Positions 52,750 through 61,495 of a DNA stretch of 64,000 nt are shown here, in pieces. The notes beneath the pieces were generated by a model that was not told the DNA's origin, ran no database searches, and was given only the letters and a program-made list of their open reading frames with translations. Position 1 is the first letter of the stretch, and the number at the start of each line of letters is the position of its first letter. The stretch is from Dehalogenimonas formicexedens (lineage in GTDB: Bacteria; Chloroflexota; Dehalococcoidia; Dehalococcoidales; Dehalococcoidaceae): NCBI RefSeq assembly GCF_001953175.1, contig NZ_CP018258.1, forward strand, positions 248,001-312,000, given 5' to 3'. The position numbers and the translations under genes were made by a program.

Positions 52750-53448
52750 ATGAAGATACTAATTATCGAAGATGATCCGGGATCGGCTGAGTTCATCCGA
52801 TTAGCGGTGCAACTTGGCTTCCCGGGTGTGGAGCTATACACGGCCCAATCAGGTGGCGAAGGGATCGATTTATTCGGACAAAACAACCCCGACGTGGTGC
52901 TCGTCGACCTGCGATTACCGGATATCCACGGGTTTGATGTAGTAAAACAGATCCGTTCGTCTTCCAGCGTGCCTATCGTAATCCTGTCTGTCATTGGAGA
53001 TGAAGAAGCGGTATCTAGAGGCCTGGATTCCGGGGCGGATGCGTATATGATAAAACCTTTAAAACAGGCCGAGCTGATCGGACGCATAAAAGCCTTGTTT
53101 CGCAAAACCTCGTCGGAGAGCACCGAACAATCACTGCGTTTCGGAATGTTGAGACTCAATGTCGAAGACCGGTCTCTAGCGTACGCCGATAAAGAGGTAT
53201 TTCTGACCGATATCGAGACCAGGATAATGAAGTTATTGATCGAAAGGCAGGGGCTTCTGGCCGGTTATGAGGACCTTTCCCGGGAAATTTGGGGATCGAC
53301 TAATCCCAAATCGCCGAATGCCCTCAAGGTTCATATCAGGCATTTAAGGGAAAAATTAGAAACCGATCCCGATAACCCGAAGCTGATCCAGAACCAATTC
53401 GGTCAAGGTTATTACCTGGTTAAACCCCAGCAGTACTTGAGACCTTAA
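52750..53448 (+). CDS. OmpR/PhoB-type response regulator
   Basis: A 232-aa protein. Residues 1-115 form the receiver domain: acidic pair EDD near the start, phospho-acceptor Asp in VVLVDLRLPD (about residue 52), Thr/Ser in ILSVIG and Lys in MIKPLK. Residues 135-230 form the winged-helix DNA-binding domain (LLIERQGLLAGYEDLSREIWG, VHIRHLREKLE, GQGYYLVK). No histidine kinase lies nearby, so it is an orphan in this window. It lies 140 bases before the dehalogenase island promoter and could control it. Confidence 0.9.
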   Translation: MKILIIEDDPGSAEFIRLAVQLGFPGVELYTAQSGGEGIDLFGQNNPDVVLVDLRLPDIHGFDVVKQIRSSSSVPIVILSVIGDEEAVSRGLDSGADAYMIKPLKQAELIGRIKALFRKTSSESTEQSLRFGMLRLNVEDRSLAYADKEVFLTDIETRIMKLLIERQGLLAGYEDLSREIWGSTNPKSPNALKVHIRHLREKLETDPDNPKLIQNQFGQGYYLVKPQQYLRP

Positions 53449-53528
53449 GCCTCCGGCGCTATTCTTATTTTCGTTTACTTGGACGGCGGCTGCCCGGGGT
53501 GCTAAATCATAACATTCGGTTAACTAAT

Positions 53529-53574
53529 ATACGCATATACACGTATTGACCGCCTTTCAGCCGTAGGTAATAAT
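53529..53574 (+). promoter_or_regulatory. Promoter with ATACG-N8-CGTAT operator (YkgJ-rdhA operon)
   Basis: Inverted repeat ATACG (53529-53533) and CGTAT (53542-53546), spacer 8. Its last T is the first base of the -35 TTGACC (53546-53551); a TAATAA -10 follows after 16 bases. The same arrangement is found at 55895-55940. Confidence 0.75.
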
Positions 53575-53587
53575 ACGTTACTCAGTA

Positions 53588-54310
53588 TTGTCGGAAACTT
53601 ATCTTCAGTTTTTGATTTTCACGGAGAGCCAAATAACAGACAGTAGTGCTATTTTTTCAAACGGTAGCATCGTAACCAGTGACGAGCTAGAACGCCATTG
53701 GGACGAAATAGCCGTATCGACGGAACTCAAATCCGTTATGGGTCTCGACCTTTTGACTCCGGAATCCAGCCCCAACCCCAGCAGCGCCTCACTAATGGCA
53801 TTCCTGCCCTTATATATTGTCGCGACTTTCCACAAATGCCGGCAATGCGGCAACTGCTGCCGCCCTAACTACCGCAAATGGGACAAGGGCGTTGTCCTGT
53901 CGCGGCAGGAGGCGGTATCGCTGGAGCCAAAGTGCCGCTTGATCAAGAAGAACAGCCAATATATTTTGCCTTACCCATGTGTTTTTTTGAAGACAAAAGG
54001 CTGCGCTCAATATGAAGAAAGGCCCTATGGTTGCAGAATGTTCCCCCTGACTTCAGTTAAAAGCACGGACGGTCTAGAACGCCGCGGCATCATCATGCTT
54101 TGCCCGGCAGCAAAAGAGCTGTATGTCACGGCGACCCTGTTTTTACAGGATCTATACCGCACCCTGGAGACCGCGCGCCAACAGGGTCAAGTCAGGTTCA
54201 ACATGCAAGACCTTGAAAATTTGAAGTTAGGTTATGAACACAACCAGGTCGGTCCGGACGCGCTGAATTATATGAAAAAATTAGCTTTTGAGTATAACAG
54301 GAGCGTTTGA
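53588..54310 (+). CDS. YkgJ-family cysteine-cluster protein in front of rdhA
   Basis: A 240-aa protein, TTG start. It has HKCRQCGNCCRPNYRKW, LPYPCVFL, CAQYEERPYGCRMFP and later CPAAKELY, the YkgJ order of eight or so Cys thought to bind zinc or an iron-sulfur cluster. It is paralogous to the protein at 59184-59903 over its full length. It lies 88 bases before an rdhA with no terminator between, so both are probably one operon under the operator at 53529. It may help cofactor assembly or sense redox state; this is not established. Confidence 0.75.
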   Translation: MSETYLQFLIFTESQITDSSAIFSNGSIVTSDELERHWDEIAVSTELKSVMGLDLLTPESSPNPSSASLMAFLPLYIVATFHKCRQCGNCCRPNYRKWDKGVVLSRQEAVSLEPKCRLIKKNSQYILPYPCVFLKTKGCAQYEERPYGCRMFPLTSVKSTDGLERRGIIMLCPAAKELYVTATLFLQDLYRTLETARQQGQVRFNMQDLENLKLGYEHNQVGPDALNYMKKLAFEYNRSV

Positions 54311-54398
54311 TTAAGGCAGGAGGTGTTAAGGGCAAAACAACAATTATGGGCGTCACAAGCCTTCAGATTACAGAATTTAGAATAATTAGGAGGGTATC

Positions 54399-55814
54399 TT
54401 GGGCAAATTTCATAGTACAATGAGCCGCCGGCAATTCATGGAAGCCCTGGGACTGGCTGGCGCCGGACTCGGCGCGGCTGCAATCGCAGCGCCTACTTTT
54501 CACGATATGGACGAAGTCCTGGCTTCTTCTTCGAACTCGTCCTGGAAAAACCCGTGGTGGGTGAAAAATAGGGAAGCGGAAAATCCCACGGTCGAGATTG
54601 ATTGGTCCCGGATTCAGCGCTACGACATGAACCAGGTTCAAACCGGAGACTACCAGGCCATTCAAGACAAGACCAATGCCATGATCAAAGAAATGTGGGG
54701 CTCCAACGACAGCAAGGAGCTCTACAAAAAATGGGCCCAGGAAGGAGTCCAGGGTCTGAGGCTCCGGGAACAGGCTGTCTCTAACGCCATCGGCGCGGTT
54801 CAAAACGGCGCGAAAAGCGGTTACACCGGCATCACGCCTGATGGATTGGGCGTGCCGCGCTGGCAGGGCACCCCTGAAGAGAACATGCACATGATGCACG
54901 TTGTCAGCCGTTTCTTCGGTTCGATCACCCAAAGCGCCACCCAGCTAACCGACAATACGAAAAAGTTGATTTTCTCCAAAGTCGGCAATCGGACAAACGT
55001 ATTCAAAGACGTCGACCAGGCTTCCCAGACCGCTACTGAAAGCATCCTGCCGAATAAAGCTAACTATGCGTTCGCATGGGGCACCCGACATCCCTCGGAT
55101 GCCCTAAAAACCGGTCCCGGCGTGGTAAACAATCCTTACGGCTATTTCTTCTCGACCAACGCCGGCGTCCGCATCCGGCAGTTCGTTCAGAATATCGGTT
55201 ACCTGGCGGTTTCGAGCCAACCTAACCTGGCCGGTTCATCTGCTTTTCCTGCTGTGACGGGCATGGGCGAAATGTCCCGGGCTGGTTCCGAACTGATGAT
55301 TCCCCAGCACGGAAACGTTCTTCGCTACATCGACCTGATGTTGACGGACCTGCCTCTTGAATCGACTCCCCCCATCGATGCCGGAATGACCAGGTTCTGC
55401 TACACCTGTAAGAAATGCGCCATCCACTGCCCGACTCAAAGCATTTCCCTGGAAGATCCTTCCTGGGATACCACTGGCCCCTGGAACAACCCAGGCATGA
55501 AGCACTGGTACTTCAATTACCCGAGCTGCAATCCCTTCAAATCAAGCTTCACGCCGGGTTACTGCGGCTTGTGTCTGACCATCTGCACGTTTACCAAATA
55601 CGAAGACGCCATGATTCACAATATCGTGAAAGGCACCTCTTCAACGACCCCCGTGTTCAACGCGTTTTTCCACAAAATGGACGATGCCATGGGCTACGGG
55701 CGGAACCGCGGCGGCCTGGAAGCCCATCAGGACGATACCTACGTCGACGATTGGTGGAACATTATCGGACCGGAACTCGGTTTCCTCACCCATCGGGGCA
55801 ATTTCCCGGGCTAA
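54399..55814 (+). CDS. rdhA: Reductive dehalogenase catalytic subunit RdhA
   Basis: A 471-aa protein starting with TTG 54399 behind AGGAGGG. Tat leader: MSRRQFMEALGLAGAG (residues 8-23). WQGTPEENMHMMH, the MPL-like segment before the clusters, CYTCKKCAIHCPTQS (cluster 1) and CGLCLTICTF with an upstream Cys (cluster 2) are all present. It is an exported corrinoid/Fe-S enzyme for organohalide respiration. No rdhB follows; a terminator stands 23 bases after the stop. Confidence 0.9.
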   Translation: MGKFHSTMSRRQFMEALGLAGAGLGAAAIAAPTFHDMDEVLASSSNSSWKNPWWVKNREAENPTVEIDWSRIQRYDMNQVQTGDYQAIQDKTNAMIKEMWGSNDSKELYKKWAQEGVQGLRLREQAVSNAIGAVQNGAKSGYTGITPDGLGVPRWQGTPEENMHMMHVVSRFFGSITQSATQLTDNTKKLIFSKVGNRTNVFKDVDQASQTATESILPNKANYAFAWGTRHPSDALKTGPGVVNNPYGYFFSTNAGVRIRQFVQNIGYLAVSSQPNLAGSSAFPAVTGMGEMSRAGSELMIPQHGNVLRYIDLMLTDLPLESTPPIDAGMTRFCYTCKKCAIHCPTQSISLEDPSWDTTGPWNNPGMKHWYFNYPSCNPFKSSFTPGYCGLCLTICTFTKYEDAMIHNIVKGTSSTTPVFNAFFHKMDDAMGYGRNRGGLEAHQDDTYVDDWWNIIGPELGFLTHRGNFPG

Positions 55815-55836
55815 AGCTAAAGAGTTCATTGGCAAA

Positions 55837-55867
55837 GTTAAGAGGCAGGATCATCCTGCCTCTTAAC
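55837..55867 (+). terminator. Terminator between two rdhA genes
   Basis: A perfect stem of about 15 bp (GTTAAGAGGCAGGAT and its complement) with minimal loop, followed by TATTTTAAT. Confidence 0.85.
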
Positions 55868-55893
55868 TATTTTAATAACCATAGCTTAACCAA

Positions 55894-55940
55894 AATACGC
55901 ATACACACGTATTTACTGTTTTACCTCTCCGACATATAAT
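55894..55940 (+). promoter_or_regulatory. Promoter with ATACG-N8-CGTAT operator (rdhA at 55980)
   Basis: AATACG (55894-55899) and CGTATT (55908-55913) with spacer 8; -35 TTTACT at 55912-55917, 17 bases, -10 TATAAT at 55935-55940. The repeat overlaps the -35 in exactly the same register as at 53529. Confidence 0.8.
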
Positions 55941-55979
55941 GAAAATGTTAAGTAATGTAATTTATACGAAGGAGAGTAT

Positions 55980-57383
55980 ATGGCTAAGTTTCACAGTACA
56001 ATGTCCAGACGCGAATTCATGAAGGGCTTGGGTATCGCCGGAGTCGGTCTAGGCGCCGCTGCTACCGCCGCCCCGATGTTCCATGATCTGGATGAGCTTG
56101 CCGCATCCGGCACTAACACCATGGGGCACCCCTGGTGGGTTAAGGAACTTGAGGTTGAAAAACCCGATGTCGAGATCGACTGGGATACTTTCAAACCTTT
56201 CAGCAAAGCCAAGAATCCCATGCCCGTTATTCACCCGGAAGCATCTGCTGCGAATAAAGTCCGTGATGACGGCTTGCAGATTCCGGCCTTCGCGAACAAG
56301 ACGCCGGGCGATTCCCTCAGGGACTATGCCTTCGCTACCGGTTCCAGCTTTATCGGTCCCGATGCCCCGTGGGACGGCCCCGCCGGAGCTGCTTTACCGG
56401 CCAACGCCAAGGGTGTAGCCTGGGACGATACGCCGGAAAACAACTTGCAGATGATGCGGGCAGCCCTGCATACCTACGGCGCGGTTCTCACCGGCGCTAT
56501 CGCCGTGGATGATACCACCAAGAATATCTTTGACGCTTCCGGCTTCGTTTTTGACGACAGCCCCGTGGGTAGCCAGGACGCTAATAAGGTCTATCACATT
56601 CCCAGCAAGAGCAAATACATGCTGACCTTTGCGGTCAAGCAGAACTATATTCAGACCGTACACCTGTTGCGGGAAGACTCTCAATACCGCGGCGGCTACG
56701 GCACCAAGTTGGCACTGGGCAATCAGGCTATCGGCCATGCCTATTCCAACTCTTCCCAGGTCGGTTATATGGCGATGCGCATGGTCAAGACGCTGGGATA
56801 CGGCGCCTATAAGGCCGGTGTGACTGCCAATGTTCCGCTGGGCATATTCTCGGGTTTCGGCGAACAGGCCCGCACTTCGCACTTATACACTCCGCGGTTC
56901 GGTGAGATGATCCGTTACACCAACTATTTCTTCACCGATCTGCCGCTGGCCCCGTCAAAGCCGATCAGCTTCGGCGGATATGAATTCTGCAAATCATGCA
57001 AACGCTGCGCTGAGCGCTGCCCGTCCGAATCTCTCTCTTTGGAAAACGAGCGCCAGTGGGATACCAGATCCCCCGGCAACCGCCCCGGTTTCAAAGGCTG
57101 GTTCATGGACTGGCAATCCTGCATCGATTTCGGCTCACCGGGCGCCTGCGGTAACTGCCAGGCAACCTGCCCCTTCAACCACCCATCCGATGGCATCATC
57201 CATCCTGTTGTCCGCGCCACGGCGGCGACCACGGGCATGTTCGACGGGTTCTTTGCCAAGATGGACAGGGTCTTCGATTACGCGAAAGCCAGAACCCCCG
57301 CGGAACTCGAGGGTTGGTGGAGCCGCGATCTCGAAAAATATGAAGCCGACACGACTCTCGGCGCCGGCACAAGCAAGTGGTAA
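55980..57383 (+). CDS. rdhA: Reductive dehalogenase catalytic subunit RdhA
   Basis: A 467-aa protein, ATG with GAAGGAGAG upstream. Tat leader SRREFMKGLGIAGVG; DTPEENLQMM in place of the usual GTPEEN; cluster motifs CKSCKRCAERCPSES and ACGNCQATCPF with an upstream CIDF. An exported corrinoid-dependent dehalogenase. Monocistronic between its operator-controlled promoter and a strong terminator, and without rdhB. Separate control from the preceding rdhA but by the same operator suggests that both respond to one signal. Confidence 0.9.
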   Translation: MAKFHSTMSRREFMKGLGIAGVGLGAAATAAPMFHDLDELAASGTNTMGHPWWVKELEVEKPDVEIDWDTFKPFSKAKNPMPVIHPEASAANKVRDDGLQIPAFANKTPGDSLRDYAFATGSSFIGPDAPWDGPAGAALPANAKGVAWDDTPENNLQMMRAALHTYGAVLTGAIAVDDTTKNIFDASGFVFDDSPVGSQDANKVYHIPSKSKYMLTFAVKQNYIQTVHLLREDSQYRGGYGTKLALGNQAIGHAYSNSSQVGYMAMRMVKTLGYGAYKAGVTANVPLGIFSGFGEQARTSHLYTPRFGEMIRYTNYFFTDLPLAPSKPISFGGYEFCKSCKRCAERCPSESLSLENERQWDTRSPGNRPGFKGWFMDWQSCIDFGSPGACGNCQATCPFNHPSDGIIHPVVRATAATTGMFDGFFAKMDRVFDYAKARTPAELEGWWSRDLEKYEADTTLGAGTSKW

Positions 57384-57413
57384 TAAACTAAACAAATAAA
57401 TAGTCGTTTATCG

Positions 57414-57450
57414 AATTACCGGGGGGACTATCCCCCCGGTAATTTTTTTT
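57414..57450 (+). terminator. Strong terminator after rdhA
   Basis: AATTACCGGGGGGA with its complement TCCCCCCGGTAATT and a T8 run, 30 bases after the stop codon. Confidence 0.95.
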
Positions 57451-57651
57451 GTGGTTAATCACAGCCTCGCCCTGAGATCAACAATTGGGAAAGCGTGATC
57501 GAACCAAACGTTTTCGGATCTGACAGTATCGCCGATTGAAACCGGGATACTCCCAGGGGAGGGCATGGATGCGTTTAAGACACGTTGATGAAATTACCGG
57601 TAAAAACAGATCTAAGGCAGGATCTATCGATCTTCAGAAAGACTACGATTG

Positions 57652-59121
57652 TCACCTGCCGGGTTGATTGAGCGTAGGTTTTTTCGGTCTTGCCTTCCTG
57701 ACAATTCTCCCCAGCCACGATTCCGAACCGTTGGTAGGGTCGAGCAGCACATCGATGTAATATTTGCCCAGGTCCCACACAGAGCGAAAGAATTCACCCG
57801 GCCGCTGGAAGGCCATTTTGAAAAAAGCCGGATTATGCCGCAGCATGAACCTCACTCTGCGGGTGGCATAACTGCGCCGGAAGACGCTCATGGCATCATC
57901 CATCATCTTCTGGGGTATCTGCGATAAATTGATTTCATTGGCGCATTTGATTGGGAAATAGGTCCACTCATGAAGCGTTTTCGGCAGGGCCACTAAACCG
58001 TGTTCGACACAATAGTCGAACAGCTTTGTTTCAGGATAAGGCACGAATTTCATATACAGATACGGCGGGTTGTCCAGGCGTCTGAGGAGGTTCAGGCTTT
58101 CGTTGAAATCCTCAACGGTTTCGCTCGGAAATCCATAATACATGAAAATGGTCGGAATGATCCGGTGCTTGACCAGCAACCAGAAAGTCTGCTCCATCTC
58201 CGCGACGGTCCCCTTGTTGACGAATGAAAGAATGCGCTGGCTGCCGCTCTCTATCTCCAATAATACCGAGGCGCAACCTGATCTGGCCATGAGTTTCACG
58301 GTTTCTTCGTCGAGGCCGCCGGAAACCGGCGCATTCCAGGTGATCTTCCATTTCTTGGCGATGACTAGATTGCAGAAATCTCGCAACCTCTGACGGTTCA
58401 ACACGAAGCGTTCCCCGGAAAAATAGATATGCTTAACACCGTATTCCTGGTGCAGTCTTTCCATCTGGGCGACGATGCGCTCTGCGGAGAGGTCGCACAT
58501 GTCGCCTCCCCAGAATGAAGCATCGGAACAGAAAGTACATTTGTAGGGGCAGCCACGGGAAGTGTTGAGGGTTATGTCAGAGTATCTTTTGATATCGATG
58601 AGGTGCCAGGCGGGGTCGGGTAGGCTATCCAGGTCCGGCAGGAATGAGCGAGGGGGATTTATTACCGTCCGTTCCTGCCCGTCCTTCCAGGCCAACCCCT
58701 GGATGGAATCTATCTCGGGCTTGCCTTTTTCCAGGCTCTCGGCCAGCTCCGCGAGGGTGATTTCGCCAGCGCCGATGACTACATAATCGACACAAGGTTC
58801 GGCAAGCACTTCTGCCGGGTACGCCGACGGATGGCGGAAACCCCAGACGATTTTTACACCCGGGAGCAGTTTCTTGAATTCGCACGATTTGAATAAAGCG
58901 TCGTCAATGTTGGGCCCGGTGGCAACGCTAAAACCGATGAGGTCCGGTGCGAAGGCAACAAAATCCGTGGGTTGCCGTTTGTCCAGGTTACTATCGATCA
59001 GCCTGACCGTGTGCCCTCTGGATTCAAGCATCCCACCGATAGACAGCATTTCATCGGGGAACTTGGTATATCCAGGCATGTTGCCATATGATCGGGAGGG
59101 GATTATAAGCAGTATTTTCAT
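57652..59121 (-). CDS. B12-binding-domain radical SAM protein
   Basis: A 489-aa protein. Residues 1-150 are a cobalamin-binding-type Rossmann domain (MLESRGHTVRLIDSN, PDLIGFSVATG, DYVVIGAGEITLAEL). Around residue 190 NTSRGCPYKCTFCSD gives the C-x3-C-x2-C motif. The C-terminal 150 residues are a helical extension with NPAFFKMAFQRP. Such proteins methylate or rearrange unreactive carbon atoms. It follows a YkgJ paralogue by 62 bases in the same direction inside a dehalogenase island. The substrate is unknown; a cofactor-modifying role for the dehalogenases is speculation. Confidence 0.8.
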   Translation of the reverse strand: MKILLIIPSRSYGNMPGYTKFPDEMLSIGGMLESRGHTVRLIDSNLDKRQPTDFVAFAPDLIGFSVATGPNIDDALFKSCEFKKLLPGVKIVWGFRHPSAYPAEVLAEPCVDYVVIGAGEITLAELAESLEKGKPEIDSIQGLAWKDGQERTVINPPRSFLPDLDSLPDPAWHLIDIKRYSDITLNTSRGCPYKCTFCSDASFWGGDMCDLSAERIVAQMERLHQEYGVKHIYFSGERFVLNRQRLRDFCNLVIAKKWKITWNAPVSGGLDEETVKLMARSGCASVLLEIESGSQRILSFVNKGTVAEMEQTFWLLVKHRIIPTIFMYYGFPSETVEDFNESLNLLRRLDNPPYLYMKFVPYPETKLFDYCVEHGLVALPKTLHEWTYFPIKCANEINLSQIPQKMMDDAMSVFRRSYATRRVRFMLRHNPAFFKMAFQRPGEFFRSVWDLGKYYIDVLLDPTNGSESWLGRIVRKARPKKPTLNQPGR

Positions 59122-59183
59122 TTCGGTCGACTACGACAACACCTTAATCAATTTATTTTGTATAACCAATTTTCTGTTTAATT

Positions 59184-59903
59184 TTACATAATAGAATTGC
59201 GCCAGACATTGGCGCGGTGATTCACGTATACCTGATCTTCCTCTGAGATAATTCTACTCTCGAAGTCATGTTTTGCCGCCTCGAGATCATGGAGTGTCAG
59301 GCAGGTGTTCAATTCGCGATTCCCTTTGACAAGCTTTTCCAGGAAAAGGTTGACCACCACGTACAGTTTTCTGGCTGCCGGACAGTGCATAAGAATTCCC
59401 AGTCCCTCTTCGCCGGTAGACTCATCGTACCATCGGTTAAAAGGGAAGCAGCGGCACCCAAAAGGCCTGAGAGAGTAACGCAGGCATTGGTTTTCAACCA
59501 GCAAGGGGCAGGGGTATTTCAAATATGATTTATCTCGCCGCTTGGTTATCCTGCACACATTTTGTAGTTGGGCAGCCTCCGCGTCAGAGATCGTTACCCC
59601 TAGATCCCAAGAGAGGTAATTAGGCCGGCAACACTGGCCGCACCGCTCGCACTTGAGAAAACTAGCCACCAGATATAACGGAATAAAATCGATGAAAGCC
59701 TTGTCCGCTTTATCGGCACAGCTTGTATTGAAGCGCAATCTCGGGATGCCGATAATTCGCTTGTTTCCGTGTCGCGTTAGTTCAGAATCCCAGTTTTGCT
59801 CCAGTAGAGCTTCGGTTAAGGATCCAATGGAGCTCGGGATGATTGGTGAAGCCGAAGGGAGGAAACTCCTTCTCTCCTGTTCAATAATCTTCCGGATATC
59901 CAT
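59184..59903 (-). CDS. YkgJ-family cysteine-cluster protein (paralogue)
   Basis: A 239-aa protein; ATG 59903 gives the better length, an upstream ATG frame to 59975 adds unrelated residues. CERCGQCCRPNYLSWD, KYPCPLL, CLRYSLRPFGCRCFPF and CPAARKLYV match the protein at 53588-54310 residue by residue. It is upstream of a radical SAM gene, as the other is upstream of an rdhA, so duplication within the island is likely. Function as there. Confidence 0.75.
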   Translation of the reverse strand: MDIRKIIEQERRSFLPSASPIIPSSIGSLTEALLEQNWDSELTRHGNKRIIGIPRLRFNTSCADKADKAFIDFIPLYLVASFLKCERCGQCCRPNYLSWDLGVTISDAEAAQLQNVCRITKRRDKSYLKYPCPLLVENQCLRYSLRPFGCRCFPFNRWYDESTGEEGLGILMHCPAARKLYVVVNLFLEKLVKGNRELNTCLTLHDLEAAKHDFESRIISEEDQVYVNHRANVWRNSIM

Positions 59904-60048
59904 GTGTATCGCGTGTATTTTAACATAAAGTGAATATTTTCTGAATCGGTAAAGCACAAAAATGAGATAATTCATCGTTTTATGGTTTTAAATACCTCTG
60001 AGCATTTGGAATATTTTGCTCCCTCCCCCGTCACTGCAATTACCATTT

Positions 60049-60077
60049 TTGACGCCAACTTGACCTCGCCCTATAAT
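60049..60077 (+). promoter_or_regulatory. Sigma-70 promoter of the SPASM radical SAM gene
   Basis: TTGACG, 17 bases, TATAAT; predicted start about 60084, 28 bases before GTG 60112. One of the closest matches to consensus in the window. Confidence 0.8.
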
Positions 60078-60111
60078 CGATACGCCAATTACGATTATCC
60101 GGGGGACCTTT

Positions 60112-61401
60112 GTGAATCTGATTATCGCTAGACCCTGCAGCAACTCATGCCCGTACTGCTTTGAAACGGGAGAGCGGCGCGGCGGCCAGAATGATTTCAT
60201 CACCATGGCAAATGTTCAAATTCTCGCCGAGTGGGCTCGCAAAACACACCTGGATTACCTGTCGATTCTTGGGGGAGAGCCGTTTTTACACCCTGAACTT
60301 ACTTCAATACTGAGCACTTTCCGGAGGATAAGCCCCTCGACCGGATTCCGGATACTCACCGGGGGCGTGTTTAAGAGCAGATTGCTGGATGATCTGTCCC
60401 CGGATTCGGCTGGCTTGATTTTCAATATTAACGAGCCGCGAGACTACGTCAACCCCAAGCATTTTTCCAAAGTTATTAATAATGTGGAAACCGCCATACG
60501 CCGCGGATTCCGAGTCATCCTGGGATTTAATGTATGGAGAACGGATTTTGATCCCACATTCATGCCCCGCCTGGCCCACAGCCTGGCTCGGACGAATTTT
60601 CGCTGGACCGTTGCCAATCCGCAAAAATATACCCAATCCAAAGTGCTTTCTCCTGGTCAATACCAGACCGTCGCGGAACGGTGCATTCAAATGTTGGAGA
60701 CTTCGACCAGCCTCGGCATCGAAGCGTTACTTGATTGTCCGCTGCCGCTATGTTTTTTCAACGATGAACAACTCGCCTGGGTGAAACAATACCATGAAGG
60801 AACGGCCTCAAGGCTGGGTGTCTGCGATCCGATCATCGATGTTACTCCGGAGCTTGAAGCTTTGCGTTGTTTTGCGCTGTCTAAAGTAGGCCGGGTTAAA
60901 GTCACCGATTTTTCTTCAGAACAGGAAATCCGGGACTGGTTCCTTCAGCGGGTCGATTATCAGCTGCTTGGAAACGGCTGTTTCGAACGTTGCGCTGATT
61001 GCCACCATTTCAAGACCGGCCGCTGTTATGGCGGGTGCCTGGCTTGGCACAAGGCTGAGGCAGACCTGACCGCCGAGCCACCGGGGATAGAGTTGGCAAT
61101 AAAGATGCAAGACGCCATGGATAAAGAGCAACCAGCCGCCGCTTTAGAGTTTTACGATGCTGCCGGTTTTTGGGCTAAAGCTGCCGCGTCAACCTATATC
61201 GCCGCCACCGCCGCCGCCAAATTGGAAAAATGGGAACTGGTTTTCCGCTATTCGGCAATCGTTCAGGACACTTCCAGTAATCCCGAACTCAAACGTCTCG
61301 CGCTTGAGTTACTAAGGGATGTTCCTCTAAATACCAGGGTACAAATCGAAACCGCGATAGAGAAAAAGCATCCTTTCGTGGGAATTCCCGACGCCAATTA
61401 A
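60112..61401 (+). CDS. Radical SAM/SPASM-type protein
   Basis: A 429-aa protein. CSNSCPYC (residues about 9-16) is the radical SAM cluster motif, ILGGEPFLHPEL the GGE motif. Near residues 295-325 CFERCADCHHFKTGRCYGGCLAW is a SPASM-like auxiliary cluster segment. A C-terminal helical domain of about 90 residues follows, resembling TPR-like helices (AAASTYIAATAAAKLEKWE). SPASM enzymes modify peptides or proteins. It lies in the dehalogenase island with its own promoter and terminator. Its target is unknown. Confidence 0.8.
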   Translation: MNLIIARPCSNSCPYCFETGERRGGQNDFITMANVQILAEWARKTHLDYLSILGGEPFLHPELTSILSTFRRISPSTGFRILTGGVFKSRLLDDLSPDSAGLIFNINEPRDYVNPKHFSKVINNVETAIRRGFRVILGFNVWRTDFDPTFMPRLAHSLARTNFRWTVANPQKYTQSKVLSPGQYQTVAERCIQMLETSTSLGIEALLDCPLPLCFFNDEQLAWVKQYHEGTASRLGVCDPIIDVTPELEALRCFALSKVGRVKVTDFSSEQEIRDWFLQRVDYQLLGNGCFERCADCHHFKTGRCYGGCLAWHKAEADLTAEPPGIELAIKMQDAMDKEQPAAALEFYDAAGFWAKAAASTYIAATAAAKLEKWELVFRYSAIVQDTSSNPELKRLALELLRDVPLNTRVQIETAIEKKHPFVGIPDAN

Positions 61402-61402
61402 T

Positions 61403-61438
61403 CTAAAACGGGGTGAATTAAATTTCACCCCGTTTTAG
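61403..61438. terminator. Bidirectional terminator between convergent genes
   Basis: CTAAAACGGGGTGAA and its complement around a short AT loop; long stem with A/T-rich ends suits both the radical SAM gene (+) and the rdhA ending at 61496 (-). Confidence 0.85.
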
Positions 61439-61495
61439 AATTTGGGCGGAATCGGGACCACCGGCGACCACGATGGGGCTCAGGGTTAAGTGGGA

